The notes beneath the pieces are model-generated. The model saw nothing but the letters and a program-made list of their open reading frames with translations, searched no databases and was not told the origin of the DNA. From Planctomycetaceae bacterium (GTDB taxonomy: Bacteria > Planctomycetota > Planctomycetia > Planctomycetales > Planctomycetaceae), in assembly GCA_003503535.1 (NCBI GenBank), contig DOCI01000076.1, positions 28,133-33,634 on the forward strand: a DNA stretch of 5,502 nucleotides, in the 5' to 3' direction. Shown piece by piece: positions 1-5,004 of the stretch; the stretch's first letter is position 1, and every line of letters starts with the position of its first letter. A program made the translations under genes and the position numbers.

Positions 1-130
1 TGGAATCGTATTCCTCATCGAGATCTTCAGCATGTCCCAGATTGATATATCCTGGACGTCCCAATGCGGCCAACCCCAAACCGACCGGAGAAACTTTCAA
101 ACCACTTTGACCTAACTCTCGCAGTTCCAT
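1..130 (-). CDS. Aldo/keto reductase, N-terminal fragment (runs off window)
   Basis: This is the first 43 codons of a minus-strand gene that continues past base 1. It starts at the ATG whose complement is 128-130 and begins MELRELGQSGLKVSPVGLG, followed by LAALGRPGYINLGH and an acidic stretch. The pattern R-x-L-G-x-S/T-G-L-x-V-S-x-(V/I)-G-L-G is the classical first beta hairpin and strand of the NAD(P)H-dependent aldo/keto reductase TIM barrel. Catalytic Asp, Tyr, Lys and His would lie off the window. Members reduce sugar aldehydes and ketones in the cytosol; the substrate cannot be told from this piece. No convincing Shine-Dalgarno precedes the ATG. An upstream ATG around 139-141 is out of frame. 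The gene lies 87 bases downstream of the rpiB stop on the same strand, so co-transcription is plausible. The family call is fairly sure; the exact subfamily is not. Confidence 0.82.
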   Translation of the reverse strand, partial: MELRELGQSGLKVSPVGLGLAALGRPGYINLGHAEDLDEEYDS

Positions 131-156
131 TTGATAACATCTTTTCAGCAGAGTTC

Positions 157-190
157 GCAGGTTGGGTTACGCTTCGCAAACCCAACCTAC
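157..190. repeat. REP-like palindromic element between rpiB and the aldo/keto reductase
   Basis: A near-perfect inverted repeat: AGGTTGGGTT at 159-168 pairs with AACCCAACCT at 179-188. The outer two positions extend the stem to 12 with one mismatch (157-168 against 179-190). The ten-base loop ACGCTTCGCA can itself form a short GC clamp. No T-run follows on either strand, so it is not a standard intrinsic terminator. The GGTTGGGTT...AACCCAACC core resembles dispersed REP-type palindromes that I recall from many bacterial genomes, some mobilised by RAYT (Y1) transposases; copy number here cannot be tested. In the rpiB transcript it would form a hairpin just after the stop codon and could protect the 3' end or reduce read-through into the next gene. 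Confidence 0.7.
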
Positions 191-217
191 TGATAAACCA
201 TTCGACCTCTCTGTATC

Positions 218-706
218 TCAAGTCGCAGAATAGCCACCATCCAGAGCTTTCTTTTCGATGGCATTGATCATATCGACACGTTTTTGATGACGTGGTTGAG
301 GGGTATATTGGGCATGCAGGAATGCTTTGACTACCTCAAATGCGAGAGCAGGACCGATAACGCGAGCCCCCAGGCAAAGCACGTTCATGTCGTCATGCTC
401 CACACCCTGATGAGCGGAATAGGTATCGTGACATAAGCTGGCGCGGATGCCGGGAATCTTGTTGGCCGCAACACTCACACCGACTCCACTGCCACAAACC
501 AGGATGCCTCGTTCTGCTTTTCCAGTGAGAATCAGTTCTGAAACTTTTTCCGCAAAGACCGGGAAATCGGCAGGAGCTTCATCGTGAGTTCCACAATCGA
601 CGAATTGGACGGAAAGCTCGGAGAGATACTCTGCCAGTTCCGACTTCATCAGAAAACCGGCATGATCTCCACCGATCGCAAGACTCTGGCACGCTAACGC
701 ATCCAT
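218..706 (-). CDS. rpiB: Ribose-5-phosphate isomerase B (RpiB/LacAB family)
   Basis: A cytosolic enzyme interconverting ribose 5-phosphate and ribulose 5-phosphate in the non-oxidative pentose phosphate pathway. The 162-residue product covers the whole family (about 150 residues). From the ATG at 706, visible motifs are GGDHAGF (phosphate- and substrate-binding Asp14-His15), CGSGVGVSVAANK (Cys71, matching the catalytic Cys of the E. coli-type enzyme, and the anion-hole glycine loop), the downstream His-Asp-Asp-Met-Asn stretch (His104, Asn108), and RHQKRVDMINAIEK near the C-terminus. A longer in-frame start, GTG at 736, would add ten residues. I prefer the ATG: it leaves only eleven residues before GGDHAGF, closer to other RpiB proteins, and the GTG lies inside a palindrome that looks like a control site. 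Neither start has a strong Shine-Dalgarno. LacA/LacB-like galactose-6-phosphate isomerase is the alternative, less likely because a single complete subunit with RpiB features is present. Confidence 0.95.
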   Translation of the reverse strand: MDALACQSLAIGGDHAGFLMKSELAEYLSELSVQFVDCGTHDEAPADFPVFAEKVSELILTGKAERGILVCGSGVGVSVAANKIPGIRASLCHDTYSAHQGVEHDDMNVLCLGARVIGPALAFEVVKAFLHAQYTPQPRHQKRVDMINAIEKKALDGGYSAT

Positions 707-730
707 GGAATGAATAACTTTCGTCGAAAT

Positions 731-751
731 GATCACATCTGTGATCGATCA
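731..751. promoter_or_regulatory. Palindromic candidate operator upstream of rpiB
   Basis: GATCACA (731-737) and TGTGATC (740-746) form a perfect 7-base inverted repeat with a 2-base centre. It overlaps a second palindrome, TGATCGATCA (742-751). The site lies 25-45 bases upstream of the preferred rpiB ATG, where a repressor would overlap the promoter or 5' leader. The half-sites have the opposite orientation to the CRP consensus (TGTGA...TCACA), so I do not call it a CRP site. The binding factor is unknown and the operator role is inferred from symmetry and position only. Confidence 0.4.
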
Positions 752-807
752 AATAAATTAGAAGTTGAGCGGAAACAAATTTGAAAGCATGACCAGCAGT
801 GTACCGG

Positions 808-832
808 CTTGGAATTCCGAATCCAAGTTGGA
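808..832. repeat. Inverted repeat with three TTGGA half-sites
   Basis: CTTGGA (808-813) pairs with TCCAAG (822-827) around an 8-base spacer, and TCCAA-G-TTGGA (822-832) is an odd-length perfect palindrome sharing the middle arm. The region 737-867 carries no gene, and this element sits about 100 bases upstream of rpiB on its strand. No T-run adjoins it, so it is not a terminator. It may be a binding site or chance. Confidence 0.3.
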
Positions 833-867
833 TGAATGAGCAACAATGTTATGAGGGGCAAACCCAC

Positions 868-898
868 AAAAAAAGCCTCCCGGAAAACCCGGAAGGCT
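868..898 (-). terminator. Rho-independent terminator of the PDZ-protein gene
   Basis: Read on the minus strand, a ten-position stem (898-889 with 883-874, one A/C mismatch) closes a five-base loop and is followed at once by seven consecutive T residues (plus-strand A-run 868-874). It begins 32 bases after the stop codon of the PDZ gene and therefore ends that transcript before rpiB. On the plus strand there is no matching T-run, so it acts in one direction. Confidence 0.9.
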
Positions 899-930
899 GA
901 GTGACTATCAATTTCACTTATAATTACACT

Positions 931-1683
931 CTAGTTTCCAAAGGAAATTCCGAATCGGATTCCATTTGAGCTCCACAAATCAGTCGAGGCTGTTCTGTTT
1001 CCGTAAGAGTGATTATTGGATCGAAAACTGTTCTGCTGATCATTTCCTGGAGTCCACTGCTGATTTCCTCGCGGCTGATTCCCCCACTGTAGATTGTTTC
1101 CGCGATGGTCGTCGCCATGGTGGTTCTCAAAAACTGGTCCTGAAGGACCTCGTTGATTGTATTGATTCTGATTGGGAAATCCCGGGTTACGATTGAAATC
1201 ATCATGATGGTTACGCCCACAGTGGTTTCCTCTGCCAGTCTGCAAAGTCGCCACGATACGTTCGACGCGTCGTCGTCCACATTGCTGGACATGGAAAGTT
1301 GGAACACCACGACCAGCAGCCAGTGCTGATTCCCAGTCATGCAGGCAGCCGATTCGGTAGCCTTCGACACGCAGAATAATATCACCTTCACTCAATCCGA
1401 TGCGGCAAGCTTCAGACCCTGGAATGACGCTACGAATTAACATTCCGTCCCTGGTAATCTGACCTGTGAATCCAAGGATGGCATTACAGTCAACCCAGCC
1501 AGTTTCCTGTCGAATTGGTGAAAACTGTGGTTGCACAAACTGCGGCTGTTGTGGTTGGAATGAAGGAGGATTGTAGTCAAATTTCAGTCGTGACTGACGG
1601 CTGTAATCCTGAGCATTCACACTGCCTGCAACAGATACGATGATGGTTACTAAAGCGATTGTATTGAAAAGTGATGTTTTCAT
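931..1683 (-). CDS. Secreted single-PDZ-domain protein with N/Q/H/G-rich tail
   Basis: The 250-residue product has a Sec signal peptide at 1-24 (MKTSLFNTIALVTIIVSVAG, cleavage after VNA), so it is exported. Residues 25-60 are a Q/P/F-rich linker (PQQPQFVQPQF). Residues about 62-147 form one PDZ domain: GFTGQITRDGMLIRSVIPGS, then ACRIGLSEGDIILRVEGYRI matches the (A)xxAGLxxGDxIxxVxGxxI core. Residues 150-235 are low complexity, rich in Asn, Gln, His, Gly and Arg, with two NHHxDD-like clusters (158-162, 187-193). The end, DLWSSNGIRFGISFGN, looks like a beta-strand. Cysteines lie at 66, 93, 113, 135 and 155. The start is the ATG with an AGGAG site; an in-frame start further upstream would bury the signal peptide. 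There is no protease or other catalytic domain, so it is probably a peptide-binding or scaffolding factor in the periplasm or envelope. The gene ends at a strong terminator and diverges from the lipoprotein protease. The exact function is unknown. Confidence 0.85.
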   Translation of the reverse strand: MKTSLFNTIALVTIIVSVAGSVNAQDYSRQSRLKFDYNPPSFQPQQPQFVQPQFSPIRQETGWVDCNAILGFTGQITRDGMLIRSVIPGSEACRIGLSEGDIILRVEGYRIGCLHDWESALAAGRGVPTFHVQQCGRRRVERIVATLQTGRGNHCGRNHHDDFNRNPGFPNQNQYNQRGPSGPVFENHHGDDHRGNNLQWGNQPRGNQQWTPGNDQQNSFRSNNHSYGNRTASTDLWSSNGIRFGISFGN

Positions 1684-2074
1684 TGTATGAACTCCTGAAA
1701 TTTTATTGACTCGAATGTTGTTCGTCTCACTCCATAAAGCGAAAACCAGCAATTTCGAGGGACATGGAATTCATAAATATTTGATTGTTTTCTGATTTCG
1801 ATTCATTCCGCCTGAGTTACACCTGATTTTTCAATCCGTATGAATGGATTTCACCGCATAGAGCCAACTGCATAATTCAAAGTAAATGCAATGTTTCCTA
1901 TAGGTTGAATTCCGTAAATCTGAAAAGGTGTCAGTCATATCCCTGCACAACAATCTAATCTGATAAATTTCGCATGAGTTCTCGGCTTTCAATATTGCGG
2001 TTTCGTTCACCAACTGTATAGTCGTATTGACTAATTTTAAGTTCGATTTTTGCAAGTAATTGCGGGACCAGGCA
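1684..2074. other. Divergent intergenic region (PDZ gene and protease gene)
   Basis: The 391 bases between the two divergent starts are AT-rich and hold no credible gene; short reading frames here lack recognisable protein character. It should contain promoters for both genes. The best visible element for the protease gene is TTGACT at 2027-2032, a good -35-like hexamer, but no convincing -10 lies at 16-18 bases spacing, so I do not call a promoter. A short inverted repeat AATCC/GGATT (1834-1838, 1847-1851) is weak. No structured RNA or riboswitch was recognised. Confidence 0.5.
1692..1697 (-). promoter_or_regulatory. Shine-Dalgarno site that fixes the PDZ gene start
   Basis: On the minus strand the sequence reads CAGGAG, then eight bases, then ATG at 1683. 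This is one of only two good ribosome binding sites in the window. It selects the start directly before the signal peptide over the longer in-frame ATG at 1752. Confidence 0.75.
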
Positions 2075-3634
2075 ATGAAAATTGATACGATTTTAATTCT
2101 GATCTTGTTATTGGGAATTCTGTCGGGCTGTGACAAAATAGGCTCGCAAGAAGCTCCCGCTACGGTGGAAAATACAGTTTCACCCCCCGCCTATAATCCG
2201 CATATCGACCCTCAAACTGGCCTGCCAATCCAAGCGCCCAAACCGCCAGCAAAAGACTATGAACTCACTGTCACTACAGATATTTACGGCACAACTATTC
2301 GCGTCAAAGACGCGGTCAAAGAAGAAGTGATTGACTCCAAAGAGTTGACCAGGGGCGACCTGGAAGCAAAATTCACGATTCCGACGAATACCGATTATAT
2401 TGTCGAAGTCGAAGGTTATGGTCACTTACAACAGATTGATTCCCAAAAAATGGAAGCCGATCAGACTGTCGAACTCAAACTCGACTTACTCTACGGCTCT
2501 GATTTTCGGGAACTGTTGAAATCGGCCACGTGCCTCGTACAAATGCCAGATGGAGGATTTGGTTCAGGCTTTTTATATGGAGATCGCCAAACCATCGTGA
2601 CCGCTGCTCATTGTGTTGCGGCTAAAAATGTAGGCGATCTTACCTACACGTTTTTTCCTGACGAAGATCGGGAAGTGACTTTCAAAGATGCGCGACTGAT
2701 GTTCTACGATCAAAAGCAGGATGTCGCAGTTCTAAGACTTCCTGAACCTGTCCCGGCTGATCATTACTGGTTGTGGTCGGCGGGTACCGCGACCAATGGT
2801 GCCGATGTGATGGTCATGGGAAATCCCGGTCGCAATGGGGAATACGACCCGATGTATGCTCGCACCTGCAAGGTCGCCGATGTTCGGCCGGATGAATTTC
2901 GTCTCGACGTCGAAATTTATCCCGGATACAGCGGTGGTCCGGTGGTCCTCGAAGGGACCAGTAAGGTGATTGGGATTGTCAGTTACAAAATTATCCGATC
3001 GACCGACTATCAGCAGCTAGGTTATTCCTTTGCCCGTTCCGGCGATATTGCCGCAGACGCCTATGAGCAATGGAACAGCCTGGCGACCTCGGATCTGCAG
3101 GAACGTAGTATCGAACGTGTTGAAGAACGCTACTCCCGAGAATTTGGACGCCACCTGGCCAACAGCACAGCCGCAGCTTATTATGGAGATTCAGCAGTTT
3201 ATACCCTCATTTGCATGTCGTTGACGAATGATTATCGAATGTACATGATCAAAAAAATTGCCAGTCTGCCCCCCTTAACGCTGTCTCAACGTAACCTTGT
3301 GATGAGAAATGCTCACAAGGAATACATCAAAGATGTCGCGCCCGAAATTGCAGAAAAGGTGCGTGAGCGCGTTTCTCCCAAACTCAGGGGTACCAATGTC
3401 GATAAAGATCACGAACTGGTCATGGCTGATGAATCTGTGAATGAAGTTGTGAAGAAATCACTGGTAAAAGCGCGAGAAGGCTATCTCGAATTGAAGGAAG
3501 CGGCTGAGACCATCGTGAAGCAAGATGGTGGCAAAGATCGAAGTGCCGACGAATTTGAAAAATACGTCGTGGACCTTTGGAGTGACGTCCGCTTTTACAG
3601 CGAAGAAGTCCTCGATGCGACCGCGAGTCGATAG
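2075..3634 (+). CDS. Lipoprotein trypsin-like serine protease with PEGA-like N-terminal module
   Basis: The 519-residue product begins MKIDTILILILLLGILSGC, a lipoprotein signal peptide with lipobox L-S-G-C and lipidated Cys19, so it should be membrane anchored outside the cytoplasm. A Pro-rich spacer follows (about 37-60), then a beta-rich PEGA-like module (about 62-137, YELTVTTDIYGTTIRV to VELKLDL). The chymotrypsin-fold protease domain spans about 145-330, with all three catalytic residues: His179 in TAAHC, Asp216 in QDVAVLRL and Ser286 in GYSGGPVV. The last 185 residues or so are predicted helical and charged (ERVEERYSREF, REGYLELKEAAE) with no recognised domain. An upstream TTG at 2060 is in frame, but the ATG at 2075 puts the signal peptide at the very N-terminus; the Shine-Dalgarno is poor. 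It lacks the PDZ domain of HtrA/DegP proteins. It is divergent to the secreted PDZ gene and convergent with the permease. Protease activity is likely; the substrate is unknown. Confidence 0.88.
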   Translation: MKIDTILILILLLGILSGCDKIGSQEAPATVENTVSPPAYNPHIDPQTGLPIQAPKPPAKDYELTVTTDIYGTTIRVKDAVKEEVIDSKELTRGDLEAKFTIPTNTDYIVEVEGYGHLQQIDSQKMEADQTVELKLDLLYGSDFRELLKSATCLVQMPDGGFGSGFLYGDRQTIVTAAHCVAAKNVGDLTYTFFPDEDREVTFKDARLMFYDQKQDVAVLRLPEPVPADHYWLWSAGTATNGADVMVMGNPGRNGEYDPMYARTCKVADVRPDEFRLDVEIYPGYSGGPVVLEGTSKVIGIVSYKIIRSTDYQQLGYSFARSGDIAADAYEQWNSLATSDLQERSIERVEERYSREFGRHLANSTAAAYYGDSAVYTLICMSLTNDYRMYMIKKIASLPPLTLSQRNLVMRNAHKEYIKDVAPEIAEKVRERVSPKLRGTNVDKDHELVMADESVNEVVKKSLVKAREGYLELKEAAETIVKQDGGKDRSADEFEKYVVDLWSDVRFYSEEVLDATASR

Positions 3635-3674
3635 AGACTTACTCGCTCCCAAGTCCTCAATGATAAACGAGACA

Positions 3675-3739
3675 AGCACGAAGCGCAAGCGAGTCTGTTT
3701 GGTACACGTTACTCTGACACACTCCTTGAGTTTCGTTCT
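3675..3739. repeat. Decayed palindromic repeat in the convergent gap
   Basis: The arm at 3675-3698 (containing CACGAAGCGCAAGCGAGT) is complementary to 3717-3739 at 19 of 23 positions with one single-base gap, around an 18-base spacer. The arm sequence resembles a palindromic intergenic repeat that I recall from planctomycete genomes; that cannot be checked here. It lies 40 bases after the protease stop and 44 bases before the permease stop, so it could form a hairpin in both transcripts and act as a shared 3'-end structure. No T-run adjoins it, so a classical terminator is not supported. The mismatches suggest an old copy. Confidence 0.55.
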
Positions 3740-3783
3740 CGAAGAGGCGATCTTTATATCCTGAGATATGGCCAATCTGGCAG

Positions 3784-4599
3784 CTACGCTACGCCCCTAA
3801 TCCCCGTTTTTTGCAGTGTCATTGTCGTTTTTTCGGGAGCAGATTTCTCACCATCCGGGGCTCCGCGGATGATCATCAGTGATGATGTGACTGCGAGCAT
3901 GCTGAGAATCAGATAGCGAAAGAGTCGAGGATTGATTTTTTCGCCGACCCGGACACCGATTTGTCCACCGAGAAATCCAAACGGGATCACAAAAGCAGAT
4001 ATAAACAAGATTTCGCGACCAACCAGATCAGTCGCCATCAAACCAAATAACTTGATGGTGGTAACAACGAGCAGAAATGTCGTCAAAAAGGCTTTCGTCT
4101 TTCTGGGGGACCACGGCTGACGAGCAGCATAAATTGCGATAGGTGGTCCGCCAATCGTGACGGCTCCTGCCAGAAATCCGCTGGCTGCTCCTGCAAGAAT
4201 TGTCCACAGGTTCGATGTCGTTGTTTCTGCCGAAACGGTTGCCTTTCTCACGAGTCCATCAATTGCCATCGCCAGAATGATGAGGCCTGTAAAGCGAACG
4301 AGCAAATCATCGTCTACATAGACCAGAACTGCGATCCCCAGAGGCAATGCAAGCAATGCGGATGTCACTGCCAGCAGGATTGATTCTCGAACCATCTCTT
4401 TACGATAAGCCCAGGCTGCCAGAGCAATCGGGGCAAATGCAGAATAGGAAACAATGAGATTGGCCGGCTTGACTCCCAGAAAAAAGGGCAACAACGCCAT
4501 CGCCACAAGTGCATATCCAAACCCGATTGCACTTTGAACGACTCCAGAGAATAAAATAATAACGGCTATCGCCGTCATTTGTAAAACGCTCAATTCCAT
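3784..4599 (-). CDS. TauE/SafE family (DUF81) membrane permease
   Basis: The 271-residue product is very hydrophobic, with about eight membrane segments (roughly 6-26, 28-43, 48-66, 73-95, 100-117, 131-150, 169-189, 196-216, with a last one at 226-245; the first two may be one re-entrant unit). Family signatures are the N-terminal GVVQSAIGFGYALVAMALLP and the repeat-like second-half motif GFLAGAVTIGGPPIAIYA at 141-158. The length fits the family's 250-280. Members export sulfite, sulfoacetate or other small organosulfur and organic anions across the inner membrane; substrate cannot be assigned from sequence. The C-terminal tail (246-271) is polar, probably cytoplasmic. The start is the ATG at 4599, directly before the first hydrophobic segment; no good Shine-Dalgarno is present. 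It is monocistronic here, convergent with the protease gene, with no sulfur-metabolism neighbour in view. Confidence 0.9.
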   Translation of the reverse strand: MELSVLQMTAIAVIILFSGVVQSAIGFGYALVAMALLPFFLGVKPANLIVSYSAFAPIALAAWAYRKEMVRESILLAVTSALLALPLGIAVLVYVDDDLLVRFTGLIILAMAIDGLVRKATVSAETTTSNLWTILAGAASGFLAGAVTIGGPPIAIYAARQPWSPRKTKAFLTTFLLVVTTIKLFGLMATDLVGREILFISAFVIPFGFLGGQIGVRVGEKINPRLFRYLILSMLAVTSSLMIIRGAPDGEKSAPEKTTMTLQKTGIRGVA

Positions 4600-4625
4600 T
4601 AGAACTTAACTTCTGTGTGGGATTT

Positions 4626-4656
4626 GGAAAGAATTCTCGATTCCGGAAAGAATCCT
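4626..4656. repeat. Direct repeat upstream of the permease gene
   Basis: GGAAAGAATTCT (4626-4637) recurs as GGAAAGAATCCT (4645-4656), 11 of 12 identical, with a 19-base period that is close to two helical turns. It lies 27-57 bases upstream of the permease ATG, so it could be a tandem activator or repressor site. The copy number is only two, so chance is possible. Confidence 0.35.
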
Positions 4657-4956
4657 TAGCCGGATCGGGAACACTTATCTTGTCGTGCGGGGTGTGGACA
4701 ACTAAAATAACTGGGTGGCGGGATCTGCAATGGGAAAACCTGTTCCCAACCCATCAAGACATTTCAATATACTGGGTCAGGAGGATTATAACGATTTTAA
4801 TTTCCTTGCCCCTCTTTTTAGTTCAACCATTTGGCTCACGGTGTTCAGTCGCGTACTATTGTAGAGTCACGAGTACCTGATTAAAGTGAATTCAATATAA
4901 CGGAATACCCACAGGCAACCCAAATCCAAAAATTAAGTTGCTGAATTCGGGTTTGC

Positions 4957-4974
4957 GAGAAAGAATCATTTCTC
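4957..4974 (+). promoter_or_regulatory. Small hairpin in the clpC leader
   Basis: GAGAAA (4957-4962) and TTTCTC (4969-4974) form a perfect six-base stem with loop GAATCA, ending 14 bases before the clpC Shine-Dalgarno. There is no T-run, so it is not a terminator. It could be an operator or an mRNA structure that tunes translation; it matches no known heat-shock operator that I recognise. Confidence 0.35.
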
Positions 4975-4988
4975 AGACACACCCACTT

Positions 4989-4994
4989 AAGGAG
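4989..4994 (+). promoter_or_regulatory. Strong Shine-Dalgarno site of clpC
   Basis: AAGGAG (TAAGGAG including 4988) lies ten bases before the ATG at 5005, separated by an AT-rich spacer ending in TTTTT. It is the strongest ribosome binding site in the window and fixes the clpC start. Confidence 0.85.
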
Positions 4995-5004
4995 TAAAGT
5001 TTTT

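Larger units (their letters stand above)
4600..5004. other. Intergenic region between the permease gene and clpC
   Basis: These 405 bases separate divergent starts. One open frame within them has no recognisable protein character and I treat it as non-coding. Visible content: a 12-base direct repeat near the permease (4626-4656), a foldable GC-richer patch (4712-4753), two copies of TTCAATATA (4763-4771, 4891-4899), two TATAACG -10-like words (4787-4793, 4896-4902), a small hairpin (4957-4974) and the clpC ribosome binding site. None of the -10-like words has a good -35 at 16-18 bases, so the clpC promoter is not assigned. I see no CIRCE element and no CtsR heptad repeat. Confidence 0.5.

Noticed and set aside
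27..267. Short open frames on both strands across the left edge
   Set aside because: They overlap the clearly coding aldo/keto reductase N-terminus and the palindrome in other frames, and have no family character.
731..746. CRP/FNR-type operator
   Set aside because: The half-sites TCACA and TGTGA occur in the reverse order and with a 2-base centre, unlike the CRP consensus.
924..1391. A 155-codon minus-strand frame
   Set aside because: It is an alternative frame through the low-complexity part of the PDZ gene, whose own frame has a signal peptide, ribosome binding site and PDZ motif.
1684..1752. Longer N-terminus for the PDZ protein starting at 1752
   Set aside because: It would place 23 residues before a typical signal peptide, and the ATG at 1683 has a good Shine-Dalgarno site.
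2060..2074. TTG start for the protease
   Set aside because: It would add MRDQA before the lipoprotein signal peptide; the ATG at 2075 gives a normal lipobox distance.
1831..2136. A 101-codon minus-strand frame overlapping the protease start
   Set aside because: Its composition reflects AT-rich non-coding DNA; it overlaps the lipoprotein signal sequence and shows no motif.
3623..3646. GCGAGT/ACTCGC inverted repeat across the protease stop codon as a terminator
   Set aside because: Six-base stem with a 12-base loop and no following T-run; too weak to call.
3756..3781. Small palindromes ATATC-CTGA-GATAT and GCCA-ATC-TGGC after the permease stop
   Set aside because: Stems of four to five bases with no T-run; expected by chance.
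4617..4880. An 87-codon plus-strand frame before clpC
   Set aside because: No ribosome binding site, no recognisable motif, and it spans the direct repeat and leader elements; more likely non-coding.
4859..4901. Sigma-70 promoter for clpC using TTGTAG and TATAAC
   Set aside because: The spacing is about 31 bases, far from 16-18, and no better -35 is present.
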